Origin: Coprinus comatus
Taxonomy: Eukaryota; Basidiomycota; Agaricomycetes; Agaricales; Agaricaceae
Reading direction: 5' to 3'
DNA: 64,000 bases
Assembly (NCBI GenBank): GCA_034638255.1
Contig: JAWPGT010000008.1
Coordinates: 124,001 to 188,000, forward strand
This document shows positions 37,436 through 49,988 of the stretch, piece by piece. The stretch's first letter is position 1, and every line of letters starts with the position of its first letter. The notes beneath the pieces were generated by a model. It searched no databases and was not told the origin of the DNA. It was given only the letters and a program-made list of their open reading frames with translations. The translations under genes and the position numbers were made by a program.

Positions 37436-40417
37436 GATAAGTTATGTGGTTGTTTGTGGTTTTAGGGAAATTTGGGGGAGAGGTTTGGGGAGAAGTTTGT
37501 TTGGAAATGTGAGAGAAAGAATGGGGGGTTGGACCTCTTTTTAAGTTAAAAGCTGGCCTGAAAGAAACGACCTATTGGGAACGACAAGTTAGACCAAGTT
37601 AATCACATTGAACATTGAAAGAAGCTAGAAGCGCGATAAGAGGTCAAAGGAGTGCAGAAAGTAAATAGAGGGTTGACAAACGGCATTCCGCAACTTGAAA
37701 GACGGTCAACCGCTTGAAGTAAACATGGAAGTGCTTAAAAAGCTGTGGAGTATATACTCTCACCGGGGAGAACAAACAAAATCATGCATGGGAGTATATA
37801 CAACCACATCATCGACGGCAGACCGTGCGGTCAGCCGTGTACTGCCAAAAGAGAAGTCCAAAGAGTTGAAGTTCGATTTCGGGTGGTACGCGGCTTCTTT
37901 TTTCTTTTCTTTTTTTAAAATAGCATTGACCTGGACCATTATCCCTGAAATATCGATATTGTCCGTCACGGTTGCTATTTGATATTTGGAAAATGGGTCA
38001 CCCAAAAGAAAGAAAAGTGTCCGAGGACTCTCGAAGCCCCTGGATCTGACGCCACAACGTCCAACTACACGTTTCGACTAGCAAACGCCGATAGGTATAG
38101 ATAGAGCTACTCCCTCTCCCTCTCTCTCTTCTTTCTTTTTAAAGAGGAGAGCAGTTTAAGCGGTAGGGTTTTGATAATAAGAATAGTCGGGTATAGTACC
38201 CTGATAGAGTGGATATAAAGACAAGTTTGATTTCACTACTCACTAAGTAAAATTGTATGAATTGCTTGTTCTATTGCGAAATAGAGGGCTCGAATGTTAT
38301 TGAAGCTTTGAATGAGATTATGAAGCTGAATCTGAGAGAGGGAGAACTGTTGTAGTCAAAGTTCACTTCGAAAATACTCAGCTATTTAAGTTACTACTTC
38401 GCTAACTACGAATAACAGGTCCAGTTCCAAACATAGTAACTTCGATAAGGACTCTTACTCTTTACCCTTGACAGACCCAAGTACTGATACTGATACCTTC
38501 CAAGACGAAGTAAGTCTAAAAGTAGGAACAGAAACAGAAGCCGACGATCTCTTACTAGGAGGACCAAGGTAGTAATTCAAGTATTATGACTTCTCAAACT
38601 CGGAGACTTTCAAAATACAATTTGAACTTGTGGAAGTTGGCTCAGAGTTCGGAATCCAGACCCTCCAGTGGTACACTACCAGTGCAGGAGTTCAAGTGGA
38701 TTTCCTCTCGGGCTTGGGCGTTTTAAAACTTGATAGGTCCGATTCCAAACAGGTTCTGATAGATCAAACTTAAAACACTAATGAGCTTCCTAAGTTCCAG
38801 GCCGACACACAGTATACTATATAGTTGCTTAGACGCTCGGACCTTACGTATGCATTAAGTCTGTGATGGAACAATCAATTATTGGGGGTTAGGGCGTTAA
38901 ACTGTCAGGCTGCAGCTTGTAAGCAACGTTGTCAGCGCTACAGGCCGCTGAGCCTCCAAGGATTTATTTCAAGATTCATTTGGGGTAGTTGTCGATCTTA
39001 GGGGGCATAATGCTACAAGCTCCGAAATCAATAGTTTCGAAAATTCTTACACAGAATTTCAAAGGAAAGGAAACATATTCTCTGAAAACACACGTTTTCT
39101 ATTTCAGAGATTCAAATATGGTTACTGAACAAGACCCACACAGACTCATAATATAATATCAACATCACGGAACTGTCATAGTATGATTATAGATGAGGTA
39201 CTTTGAAGACCACACAACCATGCTCACTAGTGCTCGACTTGAAAGCTTCAGTGATGCCTGACAGAAAAAAAATGATAACTACCAGCCGTGACATACTACA
39301 CACTAGTAATCATAAATCTCGTCGATCATACCTCTAATCTGCCAATGGCCATGGCCCATATGGTATGGTATAGACCAAGTTCCGACACTCATGGTACTTC
39401 CGAGACTTCCGAGACTTCAAGCCTCTTCAAAGACGTCCTTCATAACTTTATTTTAAACTTTGGAACTTGCAATCTGTCAACCTTCCAAATGGATTTTTTT
39501 CGACCTCTCCAACTCTTACTCAGAGTATTTTTCTGACATTGACATTTGTGTAACACAATTGAATCGTAAGTACTTATATAGATCTGATTAATGATACGTT
39601 TATACCGTATCACCACAGTGTAACCATAACCAAGAGTAGATTCTAAACATCGAACACCTTTAGGTAGTATTTCTGGAGCAAGAGATACATACAATATATT
39701 ACTCAAGTTGGAGTTACCCAATGACCACAGCCTGAGACAAGTTTTTATTACAGAGATACGGTAGGTAGATCTATTATATGTTAAGTAGTCTTGAACATGG
39801 TCACACGACCATAAGTTAAAACATTGACGTATTGACACCTGGCTTAATGGGCCTCGAGGTAACTACTATTTAAGTACTACCCCAGGGTACCATATACCCC
39901 ATATATCACTGATAGTACCTTCCAATGTGCTCAACACATTCAATTGTAGGTAGTATCTTTGACAACTTGAATTTATGTGATTGATCGAACTGAGTATATA
40001 GGGGTTGAAGTCGGCTCTCTGATCGAATTTTCAGAAACTGTCAATATGATCAGATCAATTCTAGGTGACAATAACGTAAAACAACATAGGAGTAAAAGTA
40101 AAAGTACATTTTTTTTATTTTCTTGTTTAATGTTCAACTAGTTACTAACAGCATAATAGTATTCATATGAACATTTGAGATAGATCAGAAGCAGACAAAA
40201 GATCTTTTTCAACTGAACAACTTTTGTTTTGTTTTTTGGCACACAAATACCGAACAGAGAACCTAGAAAAAAAAGAGATAACTTGATTGAAAGAATTCTT
40301 TTTTTGAAACTCGTCAACAAAAGCCCATACCCCATGAATAGATCATCCAAGGAAAAAAAAAAAAATAACCACCACAACCATACAACAACACGAAAAACGA
40401 GGTGCTTTTTAAATTGT
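37436..40417. other. intergenic, 3 kb
   Basis: No gene recognised. A pyrimidine-rich tract (38110-38140) and a small direct repeat of CTTCCGAGA (39398-39416) are visible. The first part is the 5' flank of the small minus-strand gene; the end is the 3' flank of the La gene. Confidence 0.45.
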
Positions 40418-42369
40418 TTACGAAGCAGGAGCATCACCATCAGTCTTAGCCTTCTTTACCGAGTTTGAAGTAGCCAAAGAAGGAGGAGCAGCAACACCTC
40501 TAACACCAGTATCAGGTCCACCATCAGGTTCAACAGCTCTCTTCCTCTTTTCACCAACTTGTTCTTCAGACTTTTCACCAGAAGCAGCAGCAGAAGTTGT
40601 TGAATCTCCCTCCTTATTGTTACTATCCCTACCCCTATCTCTATCACCTCCAGAACGTCCACCTCTTCCACCTCTAGAACCACCTCTTCCACCTCTACCT
40701 CCTCCACCACGTCCACCACGTCCACGACCTCCACCACGACCTCCACCACGACCACCTCTTGATGTTGCACCGTTACCAGTTGCGTTGTTGAATGCGGCTT
40801 TAGCTGCTGCTTGTGCGCGTTCAATTTGGAATTGCTTTTCCTCCTCGGCTATATCGTGAAGATGTCAGAACTTTTTTGTTTTGTTTTGTTCGTTTATGTA
40901 GTAGGGATTGAAGTACTAACCAGAAGGTACTACCCAAGTAATAGGTTTTTTATTGATAGTTTTCACTGTCTCTCTTACAAGGGATATTTCTTCTTCAGTC
41001 AATGCTTTTTGGAAGCCAACAAGACCCGAATCGTCACCACGAGAATACTTGATATAAGGAGCACGGTTATCAAACTTGGCTTTGAGGGGATCCTAGAAGT
41101 ACGTTTTAATTTTTTAGTATAGTGTAAATTACTTTAGAGATAAATGAGGTCTAATTTACCTTGATCTCAGACCACGCAACATCTCCTCCACAACCTTCAA
41201 ATTTTAAGGTAGCGCCTTCAATAAATGGTATTTCCTCAACATTAACAGTACCATTTCCTTCACTATCTTTTTGAATAAGGAGATTCTTGCCCATAAAGTC
41301 AAGGAAAATCTCTTTTGAAGCCGAATCTTCCTTGCTGCCAGACTTATCGGATGAACCGTTCGGGTCTTGGAATGCGTTGAATCCGCGAGTTTTAATCATG
41401 ACCTCACGACGGTGCTTGGCCGCTTTGCCGGTGAGTCCCTTTTCTTTAATTTTCATTTCACAGTAGTCCTCCCTGAAAAGTATAGGGTTTTCTCGGTTAA
41501 CGTTTTTTTTATAGTGAAGAAGAGATGGGAAAAGGATGTACTTGGTCATGATAAGGAGTTCTTTGCCTTCCCAAGTAGGTTTTGGGTCAGCTTTTAGGAA
41601 AGTATCAACGCTTGCGAAGTCTGCGAATTCAGCGAAAACTGATCCCTGTACCTCATATTAAGAATCAGCGTCCCTTCATAAGTAAAAATGAAACGGACCT
41701 TGAACTTCTTAGCTTCGTCCCTCCTCATGCGGACAGCATTCGTACGACCGTACTTGTTGAAAAAATCTTCAAGACGAGCTTGTAGTGTAGACTCTTCTTC
41801 TCCAAATCCTTTCTAGAAGTTTTTTAAAATTTAATTGGGATATGGCAAAATTGGAATAAGGTACTACACGTACAGCGTACACGCTCCTCTCAAACTGATT
41901 TTTAGGTTCCTTTACCTCTGTTGTGCGGCGTACATTTTCTTTCGACTCATCAACTTCGAGAATGGTGCTTTTCTCTAGAGCCTTAAGCAACCAATCCAAG
42001 CCTTCTGATTGGTATTCTCTCATACGCTTGAATGATGCAATGGTTTTTAAGGGGACCCAGTGCTCTGGGGTTTTGGTATGTAATGTCCACATGAACCTGA
42101 GCAGTAAGGTTAAGAAATGAGTCATAGATTAAAGTGAAGGGACGGACTTGTCATAAGGGAGATTGGAGTCGGCAAAATAGAATTCGACTGGGGATAAAAA
42201 AGGATAGATTAGTAAACTGAAGTTTCTTGTGAAAGGTTTGAACAGGCTAATTTACCTTGGCGCAAAGCCCTGGTCATTTTGTCACCTTCATCTACAGTAG
42301 CGGTGGTAGTGGGTTCCGCAACAGCAGAGTAGGAACTTGTTCTGGTTTTTGTGTGGCAACTTCGGCCAT
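40418..42369 (-). CDS. La protein (La motif + RRM + xRRM-like region), with a frame break near the start
   Basis: La (yeast Lhp1, human SSB) binds 3' oligo-U of RNA polymerase III transcripts and protects nascent tRNA and other small RNAs in the nucleus. The La motif is unmistakable: QVEFYFADSNLPYDKFMW, TPEHWVPLKTIASFKRMREY, ALEKSTILEVDES. An RRM follows (FERSVYAKGF, LEDFFNKYGRTNAVRMRRD, KGSVFAEFADFASVDTFL), then a second RRM-like domain (REVMIKTRG, SKEIFLDFMGKNLL, TLKFEGCGGDVAWSEIK, IKYSRGDDSGLVGF), an RGG-rich stretch and a basic end with likely NLS (GEKRKRAVE, VKKAKTDG). The ATG at 42369 has an excellent context (AACCATGGCC) but its frame stops after 25 codons; adding one base near 42328-42330 joins MAEVATQKPEQVPT to SAVAEPTTTATVDEGDK and the La motif. 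Otherwise translation could begin at MTRALRQ. Confidence 0.92.
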
Positions 42370-43285
42370 GGTTGTTCAGAGAAAGAGAGAGTATAAGTTA
42401 AAAAGAAAGGTGGAGAAAAGAAATTGTGACGATCACAGCCGATAATGGTAAACGCCCGCGCCCTGGGGTTAGGGTTTGAGATTATTTCAGGGACATCAAT
42501 TAACAACTTCTCCAAATGTTTTTACACAGAGCATTGGATCTGCAGAAGATGCATTGCGTCGAGTCTTCTAGTCGTTCTATTGGACTGGATCTGCAGAGGA
42601 ATCACTGCTGGGGATCGACGGTCGGATACGAACGTCATATACGTATAAGAAACGCCGCTCGGAGCAACATTCCTCGCCGCACCTCGACCTCTGAGGCTGC
42701 ATTTCCAGAGACGACCTAAAGATTTTCCAGGACATGTTTTAATATGGTCAGGTACGATGTTGGCGGAGGATTGGTCACCGATTCATGGAAGCTTCATGGA
42801 TTTCGAGAAGCTTTTAATTGAAAATCTCAAGGGCAGAGGTGGGTATGCCAACCGGATTGGCTGACGTAAAAGAGTGCGGGTGTAACTGTTAGGGTGGTAT
42901 ATACCCAACAGTAGCTGCCCTGTTCCTCATCCTCGTTCCTTTTCTCCAGTTTCAGCTCTTCGTCCTTTAGGCGCACGCTGCCGGTTCAGCACATCAAAGC
43001 AGGAACGCAATCTGGCTACTGACATTTTGATTCCGCCACTGGTGTCATTAGCAGATCCTGGGCTGTAAGTGCATTGGTGACTTCATCGATGCACCATGAG
43101 GAAATACAGAGTTCACCTCATATGGCTTCTCTAGCTGCTGTAATTCCTAGAACGACGTCCGTGGCGCACCCCTCTCCTCTTCAGCAAATCATCGTCTTCT
43201 GACCGAGTCCCTACCGCGTGTTCAGCACTTCTCTCTCCTTTTTAAACACTGGCCAACCAGCCAAACACTGTCCTTACAATCGACA
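42370..43285. other. divergent promoter region between La and GH71
   Basis: About 0.9 kb between two outward-facing starts. No gene recognised. A 12-nt direct repeat (TGGATCTGCAGA) occurs at about 42536 and 42585. Confidence 0.45.
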
Positions 43286-46200
43286 ATGTCCTTCCTTCTT
43301 CTCTTCTCCTACTTTTTGGTATTCCTCTCCCTCGTTCAAGCAGTAGTACTACAACGGCAACATACAACCCGTGGTAACCACTATTTGTCGTCTCTAAACG
43401 CCACAGGTTATCTCTCTTCTCAACGGGAGAAGCGAGACGACTCGCACTACGTGTTTATGCACCATGTACGCTCTATCTCCTAGCTACTGCACCCATCGAG
43501 CTCATAACTTCCATCCCTTACCTCTTCCAGATCGTTGGAAGTGCGTCTTGGTCTTTTTTTTCCAACTTGATTGACCAAATTCACGAGCTAATACGTCATC
43601 GTTTATTTTTAGACACGTATGTACATTCAACCCTGACAACGTCTAAATATGTCCCTTATTACTCACAGATACACCTACACCCTCAATAACTGGAAAAGGG
43701 ACATCCAACAGATAGGTTCCGGTGGCGTGTAAGTGTAGCTCTTTTATGGAAAATATATCGCTGTTTAACGGTTTCCCAAAGAGACGCCGTCGCACTCAAC
43801 TTTGGCCCAGATTCATGGCAGAACAATCAACTCAACAATGCATATAACGCCGCCACCGGAATCAACGTCAAACTCTTTCTCTCATTCGATTTCTCAGTTT
43901 TTCCCTGTAACGTTGACTCTGTTGTGGCTGTCACTAACCAATTTGCGGGCCATGCGAGTCAATTCAGGTGGATGGGAAACCACTCATTTCCTCATTCTTG
44001 GGACAGTGTCTTGGAAATAGTGGCTGGCAACAAATCAAGGATCGTACAGGTGCCTACTTGATGCCGTTTATTGAAGGTATAGAAGGACAATTTGGGAATT
44101 GGAAGAGTTTGGATTCCTGGTTCTGGTGAGAATTCAATCTACAAGTGTCCTTCAATCAGACGATGCTGAATAAACGTGACAGTTGGGGCTGCGCATGGCC
44201 TCAAGGAAATCAAGATAAGAGTGTAAGATTCAGTCTCACGTCCCCTATCCATCATATATCATTTCTTATACGTTTTGTTTAGACTGAAGATGATGAATAT
44301 TGTAAGATGAATCTATTGCGCAGCAGTCGGAGATTGTAATCAGAATCTCTTCACATAGACCTCAATCAACTTGGATCGTCCATCAAATATGTAACTTCCG
44401 TCAGCCCTTGGATGTTGTAAGTCATGAAACTTGATCTAAACACTTTGTACGTTTTGTATTCATCACACAATCAGCACTCATTACGACTACAAGAACTTCT
44501 ATCAACGTGGAGATGACTGGCTTATCGCAAACAGATGGGAACAAATGGTTAGACTCAGAGACAGAGTTAAGATGGTTGAGATGTCTACCTGGTAAGCATC
44601 CGTCAACAATTAATTAAAAACCACCACAGTTATTCATACAGTGTCAAGGAATGATTTTGGTGAATCTAATTAGTATGTATTCATCCTCTCGGTTACTATC
44701 AATGCAGTAAAAATGAGTTAGAGTGCTCACCAATACTCATCCTTTTTATTTACTTTAGTTTCGGTGACATTCAAGGTGAACAACCTGAAGGAACTACTTG
44801 GGCAAACGGATTCTCCCATCTTCCATTCTTCGAACTTTCCAAATACTACATCACAGCCTATAAGACTGGTAGTTACCCATCCATAACTGTACGTTGTTGT
44901 TTTTATCATCCTCATAAGATCAAGGATTCTCCTATCTCTTTTGCTGATCTTTCATTGTTATTGTTGGACGTATAGGAGGATGCCATCTATTTCTGGGCAC
45001 GACCACATCCCGCCCATGCGATTGCTTCCTCAGATCCCCTTGCAAGACCGTCAGGTTACGATTTTGCTGACGTGAGTCTGATTCTCATCTGAAAGATAGA
45101 GATGGAATGAGAGATGTTGACTTGCTGCCATTTACTAGGATAATCTTTGGGTTTTGGTGTTTGCCAAAGGAAATGCGGAAGTAACATTGACATGTGGAAG
45201 TTCTAGTCAAATGTTCCAAGTTCAATCTGGTGTTAATAAACTTAGGATTCCGCTTTCATCGGGAAGATAAAGGTTTCTATGAAGAGGAATGCACAAGTTG
45301 TTATTGATCATACTGCGTTGGATTTTAGTTATAGTTCTGATGTTAGACTTTGTGAGTTTCATTTTTTCATTTCTTGAATTTCATTAGGCTCTTAGCTCAT
45401 TAACGGTCACCACTACCATCTGTGCATGCATATAGATAACTATAACGTTTACATTGGAAGTGCTAGTAAGGATCTCTTTTTTGGTTGAGAATTGAAAAAA
45501 TGTTAATTGATAATATTTCTTTTTACAATGATAGAAGCTAATCAAAATACACCGACACCAATCCCCTCAACCTCTACAGTAACAACTACCAACTCTCCTA
45601 CAACTATATCCTCTATACCTCCTACCACCATTCCACCCTATATTACCTCAACATCGAAACCGACACCAACATCCATAGGAACATGGTCATATAACGGATG
45701 TTACATTGATTCATCATCCCGTATACTTCCTGATTTAGTAAACGATGATGATTCTCAAACTGTAGAAAAGTGTTTGAATAAATGTGAAAAAGGTGGTTAT
45801 AGGTTTGCTGGTTTGGAATATGGTTCACAATGTTTTTGTGCGAAAGAGTTGAGAGAGGGAGCGAAGAAGGTTAGAGAAGGTGAATGTAATATGAAGTGTA
45901 CTGGTGATAGTACGTTATTTTTTTATGGCTGTTTATTGTGGATTTTATTTTTATCTCTTACTAACGATATGTTTTTTTTTCTCTTCTTTTAGGTAATGAA
46001 ATTTGTGGTGCTGGATATCGCATTAATGTATATTCTTCAACATCAAGTTCTACCACAAGCACAACGGCGACAGTAACTATACCAACATCATCAACGCCAA
46101 CGCCAACGCCAACACCAACGAACACTCCGAATTATTATGGATGTATAGAAGAAGGTACCATTGGTTCTAGAAGAGCTTTGACTGGTTCAAGTTTCTCAAG

Positions 46201-47050
46201 AAATGATATGACGCCTGAATTATGTCAGAATTTGTGTTCTGGATATAGTTATGCTGGAGTGGAATATGGGTGAGTTTCTCTTCTTTTTAGTGTTTGGTAA
46301 AAAAAAATGGGTAGTTGATTTTTTATTATTATTTATTTATTTGATTTTTTTTTTGCAGTCGGGAATGCTATTGTGGAAATTCAGTTTCGAATAATGGTGC
46401 TTCTGGTTCTTTGATTTCTGAATCTAAATGTTCTATGAAATGTTCTGGTGATGAAGGAAAGATGTGTGGTGGTGAATGGTTTTTGAGTGTTTATGTGATT
46501 CCTAAATCACCAAATTCTTCTGGTTCTGGTTCTTCACAACCTTCCGTACGTTCCTTTCCATTTTCTCCAATTGAAAATGAAGCATAGCTCATTATTATTA
46601 TTATTATAGGCTGGATGGAATAATTTAGGTTGTTATATTGATTCTTCTTCACGTCTTTTGAAAGGATATAGTGAAAGTAAGAAAGGAATGACTTTAGAGA
46701 GTTGTATTGGAGTTTGTTCGAGTAGAGGGTTTAGGTTTGCTGGTATGGAATTTGGGATGGAGTGTTATTGTGGTGATAGACTTGAAACGTCGACTCCGAC
46801 GTTAGGAGGTGGAGGTGAAAGTGAAAGTGTTGGTGAGGATCAATGTGATGTTGCTTGTGATGGTATGTTTTTTTTTCTGTTATGAAGAATTTATTAAACC
46901 TCTTTTCTTATTTACTTTCTTTCTTAATAAATAGGTAATGCAGAGCAGAAATGTGGTGGTACTTGGAGACTTAGTGTTTATTCTAATTCGGAGATAGGAG
47001 CTTTGTCTAGGAGACATGTTATGAAGAAGATAAGGAAGTCGGAATTGTAA
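43286..47050 (+). CDS. GH71 endo-alpha-1,3-glucanase (mutanase) fused to three WSC domains; two frame breaks
   Basis: GH71 enzymes hydrolyse alpha-1,3-glucan of the fungal cell wall. Signal peptide MSFLLLFSYFLVFLSLVQA. Catalytic-domain landmarks: VFMHHIVGNTYTYTLNNW, GGVDAVALNFGPDSWQ, KLFLSFDFSVF, DGKPLISSFLGQ, GAYLMPFIEG, YVTSVSPWMFTHYDYKNF, WEQMVRLRDRV, TWNDFGESNYFGDIQG and YFWARPHPA. A Thr/Pro/Ser linker leads to three WSC modules of eight-Cys type: NGCYIDSSSRILPD...YGSQCFCA (about 45690), YYGCIEEGTIGS...YGRECYCGN (about 46130) and LGCYIDSSSRLLKG...FGMECYCGD (about 46625), ending KKIRKSEL. WSC domains bind glucans or anchor enzymes to the wall. Exons of 10 and 4 nt (43531-43540, 43613-43616) are needed to encode VGNTY. 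Two single-base losses break the frame (near 43965 and 45264); outside them all joins hold. Confidence 0.9.
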
Positions 47051-47538
47051 AAGTAATTTCTATTTTCTTTTTGCTCTGTTCTCTGTTCACATTTTGTCTC
47101 GGTTCGCATTTTGTTTTTGTTGTATTTTGTTTTCATCTTTCATCTCTCTCTATACCTACCTAACGTGTGGAACAGAACAAGTTTTCTATTCCTTGTTGTC
47201 CGTTATGATATCATCGTTGTCTGTTTTGTTGTAACTTTTTTTGTATATTTGTTGATTTGTGCTGGGTTTTCGTTAACAGATACTTAGAACTATGAGTGAA
47301 TTAAATGAAATGAATATATGTACATAGTTTTTTTTTTCGTTGATTCCCCCAGCTTCGACACACTAAGCATTTTTGTCCGAAGTTTTCTCAGAATCAACAA
47401 GTTGTACAACCCTTCTTAGAGCTTAAATGCCAATGTCTCCTTTCAGACCTCAGGTAGGACCCCAGGCCTCTCCCCTGTTTACCTTAATATTTAGATATTT
47501 ATTGTCACATCTTTGTTCTTCTACGTAACTCACTAAGC

Positions 47539-47694
47539 TCGAGCGCTGAACGTTGAACGCTCTGAGTTTTCTGGAATATTCCTGTTTCTCACTAGTCGAT
47601 CAGTATCACAAAAAAGAACAGGGGTGGAACTTGGAGTCGAACGCGCTAGGTCAAACGTTGAGCGCTCAATGTTCAAACGTACAACATTCAACGC
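47539..47694. repeat. two CGTTCAA-like heptamer arrays in opposite orientation
   Basis: At 47539-47563 the minus strand reads CGTTCAA, CGTTCAG, CGCTCGA in tandem. At 47651-47694 the plus strand carries CGCTCAA, TGTTCAA, CGTACAA, CATTCAA. Both are tandem runs of 7-8 nt units. Confidence 0.5.
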
Positions 47695-48288
47695 CGATGC
47701 TGTTGACTATGAGCATTTTTTTGATTCTAATCTTAACTGTGAACAAACAGCAGATAATAACCATGATGATATCGCTATCTTGAATCATTCGTCCATGTAG
47801 AAATCTTTTTGTCGAACCGAGGTTCAAAATCTGGACCATGGTGTTTTTTTTTTAAAAAAAACAAGAGAAGATGATGGTACGAGTACAGCTTGAAATATTA
47901 TACTTAGCAAAGAGTCCGGTACTACATGATACATCTACTATTCATAAACTCCAAATTTTTTACAGGAGTACACCGAGCTGGCCGTTCAAAACTTTCATCA
48001 TACATCATGATGATATACCCGAATCTATAGTATACCCCCCTCTTTTTAATTGCTTACCTATATCCTTAGAAGTTGATCCAAGACAACCACCGATCAGTTA
48101 GTACCAGGCCCTGAAACCCATCTAAGTACGGAAAATTGTTGTGATTATTCTAGGTAATTCAAGGACTGTGACTAGGGTATGAATATATGGGAATCATCGA
48201 TTAGTGATATATATATCAAGAAAAAAAGAACTTTGAGGGTTGGGTTCGGGATGATATTATTGGCATTTCCAAGCTTCAAGTGCTCTTA

Positions 48289-48311
48289 GCAGTGAGAAAA
48301 AATCACTGCTT
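48289..48311. other. perfect short hairpin
   Basis: AGCAGTGA, a seven-base GAAAAAA loop, then TCACTGCT: an 8-bp perfect stem. No gene ends here and no function can be assigned. Confidence 0.5.
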
Positions 48312-49988
48312 GGGTGTATGGTATGTAATTTTGCTATTTAATTATCATCATCCACTATCATTCATCTTCTTCTTTGTACTTCTTGAGAGCTATTAATATT
48401 CAACAATTAATTATCCGAAATGACATTTCTGATATTGGAATTTGTTGGGGTTGTAGAAGTATTTAGCTGATTCTTGAATACATTCTAACCCGAACAACCG
48501 TATTGGCTGTTGAGAAAGATGGATTCTTTCAATCACCCCTGGACAATTGAATCAAGTGATTTAATGTGATGTGTTTAACTGTTACAGTGTTGCGATGTTT
48601 GATTTTTCTTTTCTTTTGCTTCGAATTTTATGAGCTTTCAGCTTTCAATGTATTGACAATGTGGTCACAAGCTTTGATTTTTATATTTACATTCGGCGGA
48701 AGATAAAAAAAGGCGAATTGGCGTCCATTTCTTTATGCCGTCTATGATTATTACCCATGGAATAAAAGTTGAGAAATAGTATTAGCGCTTCAATTGCACG
48801 TTAGTTGCAGGGCGCTCTCTGCAAAGTTTGGTACATACCAAACAAATGAGGGCACTTTAATCTCTAAACAGGAATCAAAGCTCGCTTACAGCAAGTTCTA
48901 AAAGAGTGGGTTAAGGAACCACTTCTGTGTTCTTTTCACACTGACCGGAGCGAATAATGGTGCATATTCAACAATCAAACATCGACATCTAAATTATTAA
49001 TAATACATACCGACCATTTTCGTTATCATTCAAGTTCACAAGAATCCAAAAATAAAGAACTTTGTATACGCCGCACCATGAGTGAGAGTATACACACGAA
49101 CTCCGCGACACACGCTTTCTGGGCATGTCGCTGTATCATATGTACCCACGAACATGTGGCTGGGAAATATGGAAGCCCCGACGGCATTCCACCAAAAGAG
49201 AATCACACCCATACCAAGTCAGCCCAGTGATGATACTGTATATGATAACCGTTTCTGGTATAGCTTCTTTTGTTCTTCCCATTTTTGCCATTCAACCTTT
49301 CAGGAAATTGAGGTGCCTTTTCTCCTCAGTATTTTTAGAACGAACTTCTTACATAGAATATATCCATGTATCGAGTGAAATCGGTATGAAAGTGTGATCC
49401 TTACGCCCGCATTCTTTCCGACTCCCGCATCATATACTGACTTAGTTTATAAGTAAGTGTGTTTTTATTTTTAAAAGCCTTACCATTTCAGAACCATGAG
49501 ACTTGTAGTATGAATGAAAGAAGATCGGTACCGCGCCGAGCGGTTTTACTCGCCCTCTGTGCGAATGTATTTTCAGAAAAGTTCAACTAGAATGTGCATA
49601 AAATAGTACATGCTTACCAATTGAAGCTCACTATATAACGCGATTATCACGATATTTTGACTCGAGAATCAGTCAAATGAAATAGTGACCGTCATCAATA
49701 TATTCCATTGATATCGAAGCTACCGCGACGAGCTCGGGGAATTGGAAGAGGGCCACCAACATCTACTCTTACCAGTGTGTATGATGAGGCTGTATTGTAA
49801 GATTTGCGTCTTCTGAAGTCCATTTCGCCCGAGTTCATCGCAGCAGTGATCGGGAGGGCTGAAGGATTGATATACCAGCAGAAGTTTGTGTATCCGAGGG
49901 GATCTATTAGTATCAGCTAGAAGCTATTACACAGTATACACAAAGACCTCGATCGGATCCCCTTGTCCCGTAGAAAATAGAAAATCAG

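Larger units (their letters stand above)
47051..49988. other. intergenic, 2.9 kb
   Basis: No gene recognised. T-rich 3' flank of the GH71 gene, two clusters of the CGTTCAA heptamer (47539-47694) and a perfect 8-bp hairpin at 48289-48311. Open frames near 49.1-49.4 kb lack family signals. Confidence 0.45.

Noticed and set aside
40617..40859. Proline/arginine-rich plus-strand frame
   Set aside because: It is the antisense shadow of the RGG repeats in the La protein.
47845..47865. T-run/A-run palindrome
   Set aside because: Simple homopolymer pairing, no sign of function.
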